DNA from: Bordetella bronchialis
GTDB lineage: Bacteria > Pseudomonadota > Gammaproteobacteria > Burkholderiales > Burkholderiaceae_B
Length of the DNA: 64,000 nucleotides
Direction of reading: 5' to 3'
Assembly: GCF_001676705.1 (NCBI RefSeq)
Contig: NZ_CP016170.1
Coordinates: 4,960,001-5,024,000, forward strand
Shown: in pieces, positions 34,066 through 42,407 of the stretch
How the letters are laid out: each line of letters starts with the position of its first letter
Numbering within the stretch: the first letter of the stretch is position 1
Notes under the pieces: generated by a model
Seen by the model: the letters and a program-made list of their open reading frames with translations, nothing else
Told to the model about the DNA's origin: nothing
Database searches by the model: none
Translations under genes and position numbers: made by a program

Positions 34066-34903
34066 CGGCGTAGCGCACGGCGCGCAATCCCATGGTGTGC
34101 ATCCATTCGTCCAGGCCCGGCCGGGACAGCACCTGGTATTCGGCGCCGCGCTGCGCGTCCATGCCGCGCCGCCCGCCCGCCGGCATGGCCGGATGGCACA
34201 TCAACAGGTCGCCGTCGCAGGCGTTGCGCAGCCACAGCGTGAGCAGGTCGTCGTAGGCCTGCGCGCCGCCCGCGAAGTCGTAGACCCCCAGGAAGCGCCG
34301 GTTGGTGCGCAGGCCGGCTTCCGCCGCGGCCTTCGCGAAGGGGCCGGCCCCCAGCGCCGCGATAATGCGCGCCTTGCGGCGCAGCGGGGTAGGCACGCCG
34401 TCCAGGCAACCTGGCGCCGTATGGCGCAGCCAGGGTCCCTGCCGCGGATAGCGGCGCGCCAGTACCCGGAACAGCGCATGGCGGATCTGCGGGAGCTGAT
34501 GGACGTGCTGGTGGCCATCGACGAAATCCGGCGCGCGGCCCATCGCCGATTCGAAGGCGTCCAGCTGGCGTTCGATCTGCCGCGCCACGCGGCCGCTATC
34601 CAGCACGCGCGCATAGGTGCAGGCGATCAGGCGCGGCAGCGGCAGGTACAGGCCCGATTCCCCCAGGGCTTCGGTGAAGTTAAGGTGCACGCCGGCATCG
34701 ACATCCAGTTCACGCAGGGATGCGGCATCGCGGCGGAATTCCGGCGCCAGCGACAGGCATCCCACCGCGCTCAGCCGCTGCGCGCGCGCCAGGCCCAGCA
34801 CGCCCTCGTCGATGGACGGATTCATGCCAAAATCGTCGGCGCATACGACAATACGCCGGACGTCCGCACAGGTATGCGGCGGTTCGTTCGACGTCATTCC
34901 CAT
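34052..34903 (-). CDS. YdjC/ChbG/HpnK-like carbohydrate deacetylase
   Basis: A 283-residue deacetylase fold: CADDFGMNPSIDEG with the metal Asp residues (23-24), GVHLNFTEALG, and DFVDGHQHVHQLP. Such enzymes remove an N-acetyl group from a lipid-linked or free sugar. Its neighbours GtrA, ArnT-like GT83 and GT2 suggest it deacetylates undecaprenyl-phosphate-GlcNAc on the way to glucosamine-modified lipid A, as described for the Bordetella lgm genes. AGGA lies just before the ATG at 34903. It is divergent from gtrA with only 12 bp between the start codons. Confidence 0.88.
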   Translation of the reverse strand: MGMTSNEPPHTCADVRRIVVCADDFGMNPSIDEGVLGLARAQRLSAVGCLSLAPEFRRDAASLRELDVDAGVHLNFTEALGESGLYLPLPRLIACTYARVLDSGRVARQIERQLDAFESAMGRAPDFVDGHQHVHQLPQIRHALFRVLARRYPRQGPWLRHTAPGCLDGVPTPLRRKARIIAALGAGPFAKAAAEAGLRTNRRFLGVYDFAGGAQAYDDLLTLWLRNACDGDLLMCHPAMPAGGRRGMDAQRGAEYQVLSRPGLDEWMHTMGLRAVRYAAMRQ

Positions 34904-34915
34904 GGAAGTCCTGGA

Positions 34916-35311
34916 ATGCGGATTCTTGTCCGACAATTGAGCTGGTTCATCGCCGTTGGCTGCGCGGCCGCCGCTACCCATTGGGTAACCGTAGTCGCTT
35001 GCGTGGAAGCCCTGCACATGCCACCGCTGGCCGCGAATGTGGTGGGCTGGCTGGTGGCGTTCTGTGTTTCGTTCAGTGGCCATTATCGACTCACTTTCCG
35101 TCACCAGGCCAGTGCATGGCACGTGGCGGCGCTGCGGTTTTTCTGCATATCCGCGGCCGGCTTCCTGATCAACGAAGCCGCATATGCCTGGCTGCTGCAC
35201 CGCACGCCGCTGCGGTACGACGTGCTACTGGCGCTGATCCTGGTCGGCATCGCGGTCATGACTTTCCTTTTCAGCCGTTTTTGGGCGTTCCGCCGCAGTA
35301 CTGCGACCTGA
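34916..35311 (+). CDS. GtrA-family small membrane protein (lipid-linked sugar flippase)
   Basis: A 131-residue protein with four predicted helices (QLSWFIAVGCAAAATHW, ANVVGWLVAFCVSFSGHYRL, LRFFCISAAGFLINEAAYAW, VGIAVMTFLFSRFWAFR), typical of GtrA. It likely flips an undecaprenyl-phosphate sugar across the inner membrane for the ArnT-like transferase. Its 3' end runs 41 bp into the convergent GT83 gene. Confidence 0.9.
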   Translation: MRILVRQLSWFIAVGCAAAATHWVTVVACVEALHMPPLAANVVGWLVAFCVSFSGHYRLTFRHQASAWHVAALRFFCISAAGFLINEAAYAWLLHRTPLRYDVLLALILVGIAVMTFLFSRFWAFRRSTAT

Positions 35312-36875
35312 ACGCGTCGTCCGGCACCACCCGCCACAACGCGCGCTTGCCGCTGACCGCATAAGGCGCGCGGCCGCGCAGCGCGGGATAGGCGTCCTGG
35401 TCGTCCGCGGGGTTGCCCCAGAACCAGAAGGCCTGGCCGGCCGGGGCGGCGCACAGGCGGGACTGCAATTCGTGCATGGAAATCAACGTGTCCTTCATGA
35501 CTTCGGGTCGGAACTGCCCGGCGTCATAAAGTTCCTTGCGCCAGTTGTCGCGCCGTGGAATTTCGGGATTGGTCCAGTCGTCCACCACCCAGGCCGGCTG
35601 CGGATCGCGCAGCGCCATGGGCAGATCGTAGGCATAGGCATGCAGCATGACGATCTGGTCGCCGGCCTTGAAGTCGGCGCGCGCCCGCACGCCCAGGGGC
35701 GCCGAAGTGGGCCGCGCGTAGATGGTCACGAACACTGTCATCAGCACGCACAGCACCACCGCGGCCCACAGGCAGGCGCGGTAGCTGCGGTGGGTGTTTT
35801 CCGCGTCGCGGCCGCCCGCGCCGGACAGGCCGGCCACGATCACTTCGGCCACCAGGACGGCCAGGGGCGCGAGCGTCGGCAGCACATAACCCACCAGCTT
35901 GGACGCCGGCAGCGAAAAGAACGCCAGCACCACGACGATCCAGATACCCATCAACAGGCGTACCGCGCGAGCCTGCCCTTCCCGTTCGGCCCAGAACGCC
36001 CTGCGGAACACGGCTCCCAGCCAGAACGTCCAGGGCAGGACCAGCCCCGCCAGCACGGGCAGATAGAACCAGACCGGCTCACGGTTGTTGAAGCTGGCCT
36101 CGGCAAAGCGGTCGAACTGCTGGTAGATGAAGAAGTAGTTGAAGAACCCGGAAAAAGTCTCCTGCATGGACCAGAACCAGGGCAGGCATACCGCCAGGAA
36201 GGCCAGGATGGCGGGCGGCCACAACAACGCGGACAGGCCGCGCCACTGTCGCAGCATGACGATCCATATCAGCAGGATGCCGCCGGGCAGCACGACGCCG
36301 ATCAGGCCCTTGGACAACACGCCCAGCGCGGCCAGCACGCCGGCGGCCACGGCCAGCCGCCGCCAGGCACGCCCTTCCTGCGCGTTCAACACGGCGGCCG
36401 CTCCCGCCACGGTGGTCAGCGTGATCATGCCCGCGACCAGCATGTCCAGATTGGCGAACTGCGCCGCGCCGAAAAAGAAGGGTTGCGTGGCCAGTACCAG
36501 CAAGGCGACCGTCGCCGTCCGTACGCCGCGATAGCGCCGCAGGAACATGTAGACGGCCATCGCCGCCGCCCACGCCGCCAGCCACGAGGGCAGCCGCGCC
36601 ACCCAGGGATGGACGCCGAATACGTCGAAGGCGGCCGAGGCCAGCCAGTAGTAAAGCGGTGGCTTGTGGAAGAATGGCATGCCGTTCAGCAGCGGCACGC
36701 CATGTTCCCCGGTGCGCAGCATTTCCCAGGCGATGCCCGCGTAGCGCCCTTCGTCGGGCAGCGTCATGGGGCGCAGCCATGACAGCCATAACAGCCAGAC
36801 TCCGGTAATGAGAAAAAGCCAACCCTCGGACAGCGCCTCAAGGCGGCGCATCCATGCATCCAGCACGCGCGACAT
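35271..36875 (-). CDS. ArnT-like GT83 glycosyltransferase
   Basis: A 534-residue integral membrane enzyme. The N-terminal ~360 residues hold about ten helices and the GT-C signature (MTLPDEGRYAGIAWEML, with the catalytic-type Asp-Glu; FFHKPPLYYWLASAAFDVFG). A ~150-residue periplasmic tail follows. It transfers a sugar from undecaprenyl phosphate to lipid A or another envelope acceptor. In Bordetella an ArnT homologue adds glucosamine to lipid A phosphates; that role fits the neighbours but is inferred. Confidence 0.92.
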   Translation of the reverse strand: MSRVLDAWMRRLEALSEGWLFLITGVWLLWLSWLRPMTLPDEGRYAGIAWEMLRTGEHGVPLLNGMPFFHKPPLYYWLASAAFDVFGVHPWVARLPSWLAAWAAAMAVYMFLRRYRGVRTATVALLVLATQPFFFGAAQFANLDMLVAGMITLTTVAGAAAVLNAQEGRAWRRLAVAAGVLAALGVLSKGLIGVVLPGGILLIWIVMLRQWRGLSALLWPPAILAFLAVCLPWFWSMQETFSGFFNYFFIYQQFDRFAEASFNNREPVWFYLPVLAGLVLPWTFWLGAVFRRAFWAEREGQARAVRLLMGIWIVVVLAFFSLPASKLVGYVLPTLAPLAVLVAEVIVAGLSGAGGRDAENTHRSYRACLWAAVVLCVLMTVFVTIYARPTSAPLGVRARADFKAGDQIVMLHAYAYDLPMALRDPQPAWVVDDWTNPEIPRRDNWRKELYDAGQFRPEVMKDTLISMHELQSRLCAAPAGQAFWFWGNPADDQDAYPALRGRAPYAVSGKRALWRVVPDDAFRSQYCGGTPKNG

Positions 36876-36945
36876 AGGTATCGGGAATTAACTCGGTATA
36901 GGAAAGACTTGCGTCGATGGAAGAAAGCCGTCGGCGGCCCGCGGC

Positions 36946-37968
36946 TTATTTTTTTTCGGTGAAGACCTTGCCGCGCTGCTCCCGCACGACGTACAGGGGC
37001 CGGCCTTTGACTTCATCGAAGATACGGCCGACATATTCGCCGACCACACCCAGGGACAGCAGGTTGATGCCGGCGAAGAACATCAGGGCGGCCACGATGG
37101 TGGTCCAGCCGGACACGGCGTTGCCGTACATCAGGTAGTCCACCACCAGATAACAGCCGTAGGCGAAAGACACCAGCGAAAACGCCAGGCCCATCATGCT
37201 GACCAGGCGCAAGGGCCAGGTCGTGAACGCGGTCAGTCCCGCGAAGGCCAGCTTGAACAGCTTGCGCTTGCTGTAGTGCGTGTTGCCGTGGGCGCGCGCA
37301 TCCGGCACATAAGGCAGCGCCTCGGCCTGGAAGCCGACCCACGCATACAGGCCCTTCATGAAGCGGGTGCGTTCCGGCAAGGCGTTCAGCGCCTGTACCA
37401 CCCGGCGATCCATCAGCCGGAAATCGCCGGCGTTGGCCGGCACGTCCACGCCGCGGCCGTCGCTGAGCATGCGGTAGAACAGGCGCGAACCGGCCCGCTT
37501 GAACCAGGACTCGCTGTCGCGGTTCTCGCGCACGGCGTACACCATGTCGGCGCCGGCGCGCCAACGCGCCAGCATTTCCGGGATGAGCGCCGGCGGATGC
37601 TGCATATCGGCGTCCAGCGAAATCACCACATCGCCGGTGGAGGCCTCCAGGCCCGCGCTCAGCGCGGCCTCCTTGCCGAAGTTGCGCGACAGCCGCAGGT
37701 AGCGGAAGCCGTCGATGGCCGACCACTTCTGCATGAGGTCGGCCGTGCCGTCCGTGCTGCCATCGTCGGTGACGATGACTTCCCATGCCGTGCACAGCTT
37801 GCTCAGCATGGACATCAGCGCGGGCAGCAGCACGCGCAGGTTGTCGCACTCGTTCAGGCAGGGAACGACGCAGGAGATACGGATGTCGCGGGGGTCGTCC
37901 TTGCGCTGGACGCCTTCGGCGGGAAGCGTACGGGCCACCAACGCTTCGGAACGGGATTCGATGTGCAT
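36946..37968 (-). CDS. GT2 family undecaprenyl-phosphate glycosyltransferase (GtrB/ArnC-like)
   Basis: A 340-residue enzyme: an N-terminal GT-A domain (ISCVVPCLNECDNL, VTDDGSTDGT at 67-75, SLDADMQHPP), then two C-terminal helices (LVSMMGLAFSLVSFAYGCYL, TTIVAALMFFAGINLLSLG). It charges undecaprenyl phosphate with a sugar at the cytoplasmic face. The product would pass to the GtrA, YdjC-like and ArnT-like proteins encoded next to it. The start at 37968 is by family alignment; the frame is open for 46 more codons without similarity. Confidence 0.92.
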   Translation of the reverse strand: MHIESRSEALVARTLPAEGVQRKDDPRDIRISCVVPCLNECDNLRVLLPALMSMLSKLCTAWEVIVTDDGSTDGTADLMQKWSAIDGFRYLRLSRNFGKEAALSAGLEASTGDVVISLDADMQHPPALIPEMLARWRAGADMVYAVRENRDSESWFKRAGSRLFYRMLSDGRGVDVPANAGDFRLMDRRVVQALNALPERTRFMKGLYAWVGFQAEALPYVPDARAHGNTHYSKRKLFKLAFAGLTAFTTWPLRLVSMMGLAFSLVSFAYGCYLVVDYLMYGNAVSGWTTIVAALMFFAGINLLSLGVVGEYVGRIFDEVKGRPLYVVREQRGKVFTEKK

Positions 37969-38152
37969 GGCGATCGCAGGGTAAGAAGCTGCTGCGGCGC
38001 AGTATCGCCCTGGGGTCGTCGAATTTTCATCAAATGGATCGCCACCCGGATCCGGCGATCCGGGAACCCGTTTGCCGCGCCGCAGGAATGGACCGACATG
38101 GGACATGCTGCCCCCTCGCGCTGCGTGGGAGTGCCCGGGCCTGGAGAAGAAA

Positions 38153-38173
38153 AGGGGCCGGGGAGAGGCCCCT
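38153..38173 (-). terminator. Terminator-like hairpin reading toward GT2
   Basis: On the minus strand AGGGGCC-7nt-GGCCCCT followed by TTTCTTC. It stands upstream of the GT2 gene with no minus-strand gene before it, so it may be a leader attenuator or stop stray transcription. Confidence 0.4.
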
Positions 38174-38205
38174 ATTGTAAAGAAACGGCAAAACCCCTAC
38201 GATGA

Positions 38206-38232
38206 GTATAACGATTTACTAAATCGTTATAC
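38206..38232. promoter_or_regulatory. 27-bp perfect palindrome, candidate LacI operator
   Basis: Half-site GTATAACGATTTA, one central C, then its exact inverse. It lies 28 bp ahead of the TRAP binding-protein start, in an A/T-rich island, and includes a TATAAC -10-like sequence. The LacI-family gene of the same operon is the obvious candidate to bind it. Confidence 0.72.
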
Positions 38233-38260
38233 CTAGACCTATAAGGACGGAGACAAAAGC

Positions 38261-39310
38261 ATGAAATCGCACGCCATTCCACGTACGGCGGGCGCCGTGA
38301 CGCGCCGCGCCTTCCTTCAGTCGGCGGCCGGCGCCGCGGCCGCCATCGCCGCCCCGCGCGTCCTCGCGGCCCCCGCCACGGTTGCCCTGCGCTGCTCGAT
38401 ATCGCAGCCCGCCGACCAGCAATCGGCGCAGTACATCTGGTACGAGCGCTTCGCCGCCGATCTCAAGCAATCCGTGGGCGAGCGCATCCGCGTGGACATT
38501 TTTCCCAATGGCCAGCTGGGCAAAGAATCCGACGTGGTTCAGCAGGTACGGCTGGGCTCCATCGACATGATGATCACCGGCAGTTCCATCTGGGCGACCG
38601 CCCTGCCGGAACTGGCCCTGCTGGACATGGGCTTCGTGTTCGACAGCTGGGAACACGTCAACAAGTCGGTCGACGCGGGCGTGGGCGAGCAGTTCAACAA
38701 GCTGCTGCAGTCGCGCACCGGCTGCACCTTCATCGGCTGGGGCAACCATTTCAATGCGCGCAGCGTCTACACCAAGAAAGTGGTGGAGCACGACAGCGAC
38801 CTGAAGAACGTCAAGCTGCGCGTCCTGCCGACGCCCATCTTCGTCGAAACCTTCAAGCTCATGGGCGCCATTCCCACGCCCATCCCGATCAACGAGCTCT
38901 ATACCGCCGTGCAGACGGGCGTGGTGGACGGCTTCGAGCATGACGCGGCCACCGTGCTGTCCAGCAAGTTCAATGAAGTGGTCGGCAATTGCTGGCTGAC
39001 CAACCATTTGTTCAGCCCCTCCATCACGGCCATCGGCAAGCGCGGCCTGGCCAAGGTGCCCGGCGACCTGCAGCCCGCCTTCCTGAAGGCGGCACAGGAA
39101 GCCTCGCTCTACCAGCGCCAGGTGGCGGGTACCAAGGGCAAGCAAGCCCTGGCCGAGCTGGAAAAGCAAGGCATCAAATTCCATCCCATGGACCCCGGCG
39201 AACGGCAGCGCCTGCGCCAGGCCATGGAAGACAAGCTCTGGCCCAGCGTGACCTCGCAATACCCCGTCACCAAGCCCATGCTGGACATCATCAACCAGTC
39301 GCGCGCCTGA
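38261..39310 (+). CDS. TRAP transporter substrate-binding protein (DctP family)
   Basis: A 349-residue periplasmic binding protein with a Tat-type signal (TRRAFLQSAAGAAAAIAAPR, cleavage near VLA). Family marks are DIFPNGQLGKESDVVQQVRLG, KLRVLPTPIFVETFKLMGAIPTPI and INELYTAVQTGVVDGFEH, containing the conserved Arg that binds the ligand carboxylate. The ligand is probably a carboxylic or hydroxy acid. ACGGAG precedes the ATG. First gene of a TRAP-LacI-dehydrogenase-amidohydrolase operon. Confidence 0.95.
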   Translation: MKSHAIPRTAGAVTRRAFLQSAAGAAAAIAAPRVLAAPATVALRCSISQPADQQSAQYIWYERFAADLKQSVGERIRVDIFPNGQLGKESDVVQQVRLGSIDMMITGSSIWATALPELALLDMGFVFDSWEHVNKSVDAGVGEQFNKLLQSRTGCTFIGWGNHFNARSVYTKKVVEHDSDLKNVKLRVLPTPIFVETFKLMGAIPTPIPINELYTAVQTGVVDGFEHDAATVLSSKFNEVVGNCWLTNHLFSPSITAIGKRGLAKVPGDLQPAFLKAAQEASLYQRQVAGTKGKQALAELEKQGIKFHPMDPGERQRLRQAMEDKLWPSVTSQYPVTKPMLDIINQSRA

Positions 39311-39356
39311 GCGCCCGACAACCGCGACGATGCCGCCACGCGGCCGGGAGCACAGC

Positions 39357-41258
39357 ATGAACGCACACGTACTGGCGGGTAGCGCCGCCACGCCGCACGG
39401 GCACGCCGCGCCGGAAAGCGCCGCCGCGCACGCGCGCTGGCTGGGACGCCTTTGCACGGTCATCGAGCACTTCTGCGGCCTGGTGCTGGCCGTGGACGTG
39501 GGAGTCGTCTTCGTCTCCGTGATCCTGCGCTATTTCCTGCACAGCCCGGTGGACTGGGCGGAGGAAGCGGCACGCGGCCTGATGGTGACCCTGGTTTTCC
39601 TGGGCGGCGCGACCGTGCTGGCGCGGCGCCAGCACGTCGGCATCGAGGTCTTCCGCGGGCTGCTGCCCGCGGCCTGGCGCGAGCCCGCGGTACAGCTGGG
39701 CGGCTGGGCCGTCGCCGGCACCTCGGCGGCCCTGTGCTATTCGTCCTGGGAACTGCTGCTCGATTCGGTGAACGTCACCACGCCCATCGGTACGCCGCAG
39801 TGGCTCAGCGTCCTGCCGGTGTTCGTCGGCGCGCTTTTCATGACGGTGGTCGGCATCGCCAACGCCTTGTGCGGTCCCCGGCGCGCCGTCTATGGCACGC
39901 TGGCCGGCGCGGTGGCCTTGTGCCTGGCGGTGTGGGCCTGGAATGCCTGGATGCCGGAGCCCTGGACCATCCGTCCCTGGATGCTGCTGACCGCGGCATT
40001 CCTGGGCAGCCTGGTCGCGGGCGTGCCCATCGCCTTCGTGCTGGCGCTGTCCTCGCTGGCCTATTTCATGGCGGAGCCCACGCTGCCGCTGATCATCTAC
40101 TCGCAGCAGGTGATGGCCGGCATGGACCACTTCGTGCTGCTGGCGATTCCCTTTTTCGTGCTGGCCGGCCTGATCATGGAGTCCAACGGCATGTCCACCC
40201 GCCTGATCGAACTGCTGGTGCGCATGTTCGGCCGGGTACGCGGATCCATGAACCTGATCTCCATCCTTGCCACGGCCTTCTTTTCCGGCGTGTCGGGGTC
40301 CAAGCTGGCGGACATCGCCGCCGTGGGCGGCATCGTCGTGCCGGCGGTGCGGCGCACCGAGCAGGACGTCAACGAAACCGCCGCGGTACTGGCCAGCTCC
40401 GCCGTCATGGCGGAAACCATACCGCCCTGCGTGAACCTGATCATCATGGGCTTCGTCGCCAATATCTCCATCGGCGGCCTGTTCCTGGCCGGGCTGGTGC
40501 CCGCCGCGGTGCTGGCCACGGGCCTGTCCGTGATGGCGATCTGGTTCGGCAAGAAAGTGGATCCGCTGCGGGCGTTTCCCGTCCGCATGCCATGGCCGCA
40601 GCTGCTGGGCGGCGCCTTCATCGCGCTGGTGATGGTGGGCATGATAGGCAAGGGGGTGACTTCCGGCGTGGCCACCTCCACGGAGGTCTCCGCTTTCGCG
40701 GTGGTGTACGCGCTGGCGGCGGGCGCGCTGGCCTTCCGCGAACTGACCCCGCGGGCCATCGTGGCGCTGTTCGTGCGCGCGGCTTCCATGGCGGGCGGCA
40801 TCCTGTTCATCATCGCGGCGGCGTCCAGCGTGGCCTTCGCGCTGACGGTGCAGCAGCTGCCCTCCTTCCTGTCCGACACCATGACGGAGCTGGCCCATGG
40901 CTACGGCAGCACGGCCTTCATCCTGGTGTCGGCATTGCTGATGGTGATCTTCGGCGCCATCCTGGAAGGCGCGCCGGCGCTGATCATCTTCGGCCCGCTG
41001 CTTACCCCCATCGCGCAGCAGGTGGGTGTGAACCCGCTGCATTTCGGCACCGTGGTGGTCATCGCCATGGGCCTGGGATTGTTCAGCCCGCCCTTCGGCC
41101 TGGGCCTGTTCGCGACCTGCGCCATGACGGGCACCCGCGTGGAGCAGGTGGCGCGGCCGATGGTGAAATACCTGGTCCTGCTGGTAATCATGCTTATAGT
41201 GCTGATTTTCGTGCCCGCGATCAGCCTGTGGGTGCCCCGCATGATGAACATGGCTTGA
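39357..41258 (+). CDS. Fused TRAP transporter membrane protein (DctQ-DctM)
   Basis: A 633-residue fusion of the two TRAP membrane subunits. The first ~190 residues are DctQ-like (four helices, DWAEEAARGLMVTLVFLGG). The remainder is the DctM large subunit (GVPIAFVLALSSLAYF, PFFVLAGLIMESNGMS, SGVSGSKLADIAAVGGI, GLGLFSPPFGLGLF). It is a sodium- or proton-coupled importer working with the upstream binding protein. GGGAG lies 6 nt before the chosen ATG at 39357. Confidence 0.94.
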   Translation: MNAHVLAGSAATPHGHAAPESAAAHARWLGRLCTVIEHFCGLVLAVDVGVVFVSVILRYFLHSPVDWAEEAARGLMVTLVFLGGATVLARRQHVGIEVFRGLLPAAWREPAVQLGGWAVAGTSAALCYSSWELLLDSVNVTTPIGTPQWLSVLPVFVGALFMTVVGIANALCGPRRAVYGTLAGAVALCLAVWAWNAWMPEPWTIRPWMLLTAAFLGSLVAGVPIAFVLALSSLAYFMAEPTLPLIIYSQQVMAGMDHFVLLAIPFFVLAGLIMESNGMSTRLIELLVRMFGRVRGSMNLISILATAFFSGVSGSKLADIAAVGGIVVPAVRRTEQDVNETAAVLASSAVMAETIPPCVNLIIMGFVANISIGGLFLAGLVPAAVLATGLSVMAIWFGKKVDPLRAFPVRMPWPQLLGGAFIALVMVGMIGKGVTSGVATSTEVSAFAVVYALAAGALAFRELTPRAIVALFVRAASMAGGILFIIAAASSVAFALTVQQLPSFLSDTMTELAHGYGSTAFILVSALLMVIFGAILEGAPALIIFGPLLTPIAQQVGVNPLHFGTVVVIAMGLGLFSPPFGLGLFATCAMTGTRVEQVARPMVKYLVLLVIMLIVLIFVPAISLWVPRMMNMA

Positions 41259-41267
41259 GTAGACGCA

Positions 41268-42407
41268 ATGACGACGATCCAGGATGTGGCCGCGCTGGCG
41301 GGCGTGTCGGTAAGCTCGGTTTCCAATGTCCTGAACGGCCGCACGGACCGGCTGGGCCGCGACACCTTGCAGCGCGTGCAGGACGCCATCCGCGAGCTGA
41401 ACTACCGCCCCAACCTGGTGGCCCGCCAGTTGAAGACGGGCTACGCGCCGCTGATCGGCCTGCTGGTGCCGTCCACCGCCAACCCGATGTTCGGCGAACT
41501 GGCGGTGCATGTGGAAGCCGCCGCGCGCGACGCCCACGGTTTCCGCGTCCTGCTGGGCAATACCCATCGCGACCGCCAGCAGGAATCGCGCACCTTCGAC
41601 GACCTGATTTCGCTGGGCGTGCGCGGCGTCATCCTGGCGTCCTCGCGCACCGACGAAGACCACCTGGACGCCGCCATCGCGCGCGGCCTGGCCGTGGTCA
41701 GCTATGACCGCGGCGGCGACGGCGACACCCGCTCGCGCATCGACCACGTATCGCCGGACAACACGCTGGCCGCGCGCCTGGCGGTGGAACACCTGGCCCG
41801 GCACGGCCACCGGCGGCTGGCGCTGGTCACGCCCGACGTCAAGACGGTCAGCCGCACGCTCAAGCGCCAGGGCTTCCTGTCGGCGGCCGCGCAGGCGGGC
41901 CTGGCCGCGCATGCCCAGGTGCTGGAAGGCGCCACGGGCTCGGGCTACGGCGATTCGAACCTGGCCGACGAAGGCTACGCCATGGCGGGCCGCATCGCCG
42001 CCATGAAGGACCGTCCCACCGGCATCATCGCCATCAACGACATGATGGCGCTGGGCCTAATGGCCGGGCTGCACCGGGCCGGCCTTGCCGTGCCGGACGA
42101 CGTGTCGGTGGTCGGCATGGACAACCTCGTCATGACAGCCTACGCCAATCCGCCGCTGACCACGGTGGAAATGCCCAGCGCCGACATGGCGCGCGCCATG
42201 GTCGCCATGGTCGTCGAACGTCTCGCGCGGCCGGACCTGCCGGCGCGCGAGGTGCTGTTCCAGCCGCGGCTGATCGAACGCCAGTCCGTGGGCGCGCCGC
42301 CGCCGGCGACCCCGCCGCGCCCTGCTTCCCCGGCCCCCGCGCGAGCGCGCGGTGCCGCCGCATCCCCGCGCGCCGCCGCGCGGTCCCCAAGGAAGACCTC
42401 CGCATGA
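41268..42407 (+). CDS. LacI-family transcriptional regulator
   Basis: A 379-residue regulator. The headpiece is TIQDVAALAGVSVSSVSNVL with the hinge helix (PNLVARQLKTG), followed by a sugar-binding-protein-like domain (SYDRGGDGDTRSRIDHV, GIIAINDMMALGLMAGLHRAG). The last ~40 residues are an Ala/Pro/Arg-rich tail, unusual for the family. It lies 9 bp after the TRAP gene and overlaps the next gene by ATGA, so it is in the operon it probably controls through the palindrome at 38206. Confidence 0.94.
   Translation: MTTIQDVAALAGVSVSSVSNVLNGRTDRLGRDTLQRVQDAIRELNYRPNLVARQLKTGYAPLIGLLVPSTANPMFGELAVHVEAAARDAHGFRVLLGNTHRDRQQESRTFDDLISLGVRGVILASSRTDEDHLDAAIARGLAVVSYDRGGDGDTRSRIDHVSPDNTLAARLAVEHLARHGHRRLALVTPDVKTVSRTLKRQGFLSAAAQAGLAAHAQVLEGATGSGYGDSNLADEGYAMAGRIAAMKDRPTGIIAINDMMALGLMAGLHRAGLAVPDDVSVVGMDNLVMTAYANPPLTTVEMPSADMARAMVAMVVERLARPDLPAREVLFQPRLIERQSVGAPPPATPPRPASPAPARARGAAASPRAAARSPRKTSA

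Noticed and set aside
39291..41912. Open frame of ~873 codons on the minus strand opposite the TRAP and LacI genes
   Set aside because: His/Gln/Gly-rich antisense shadow; spans two real plus-strand genes.
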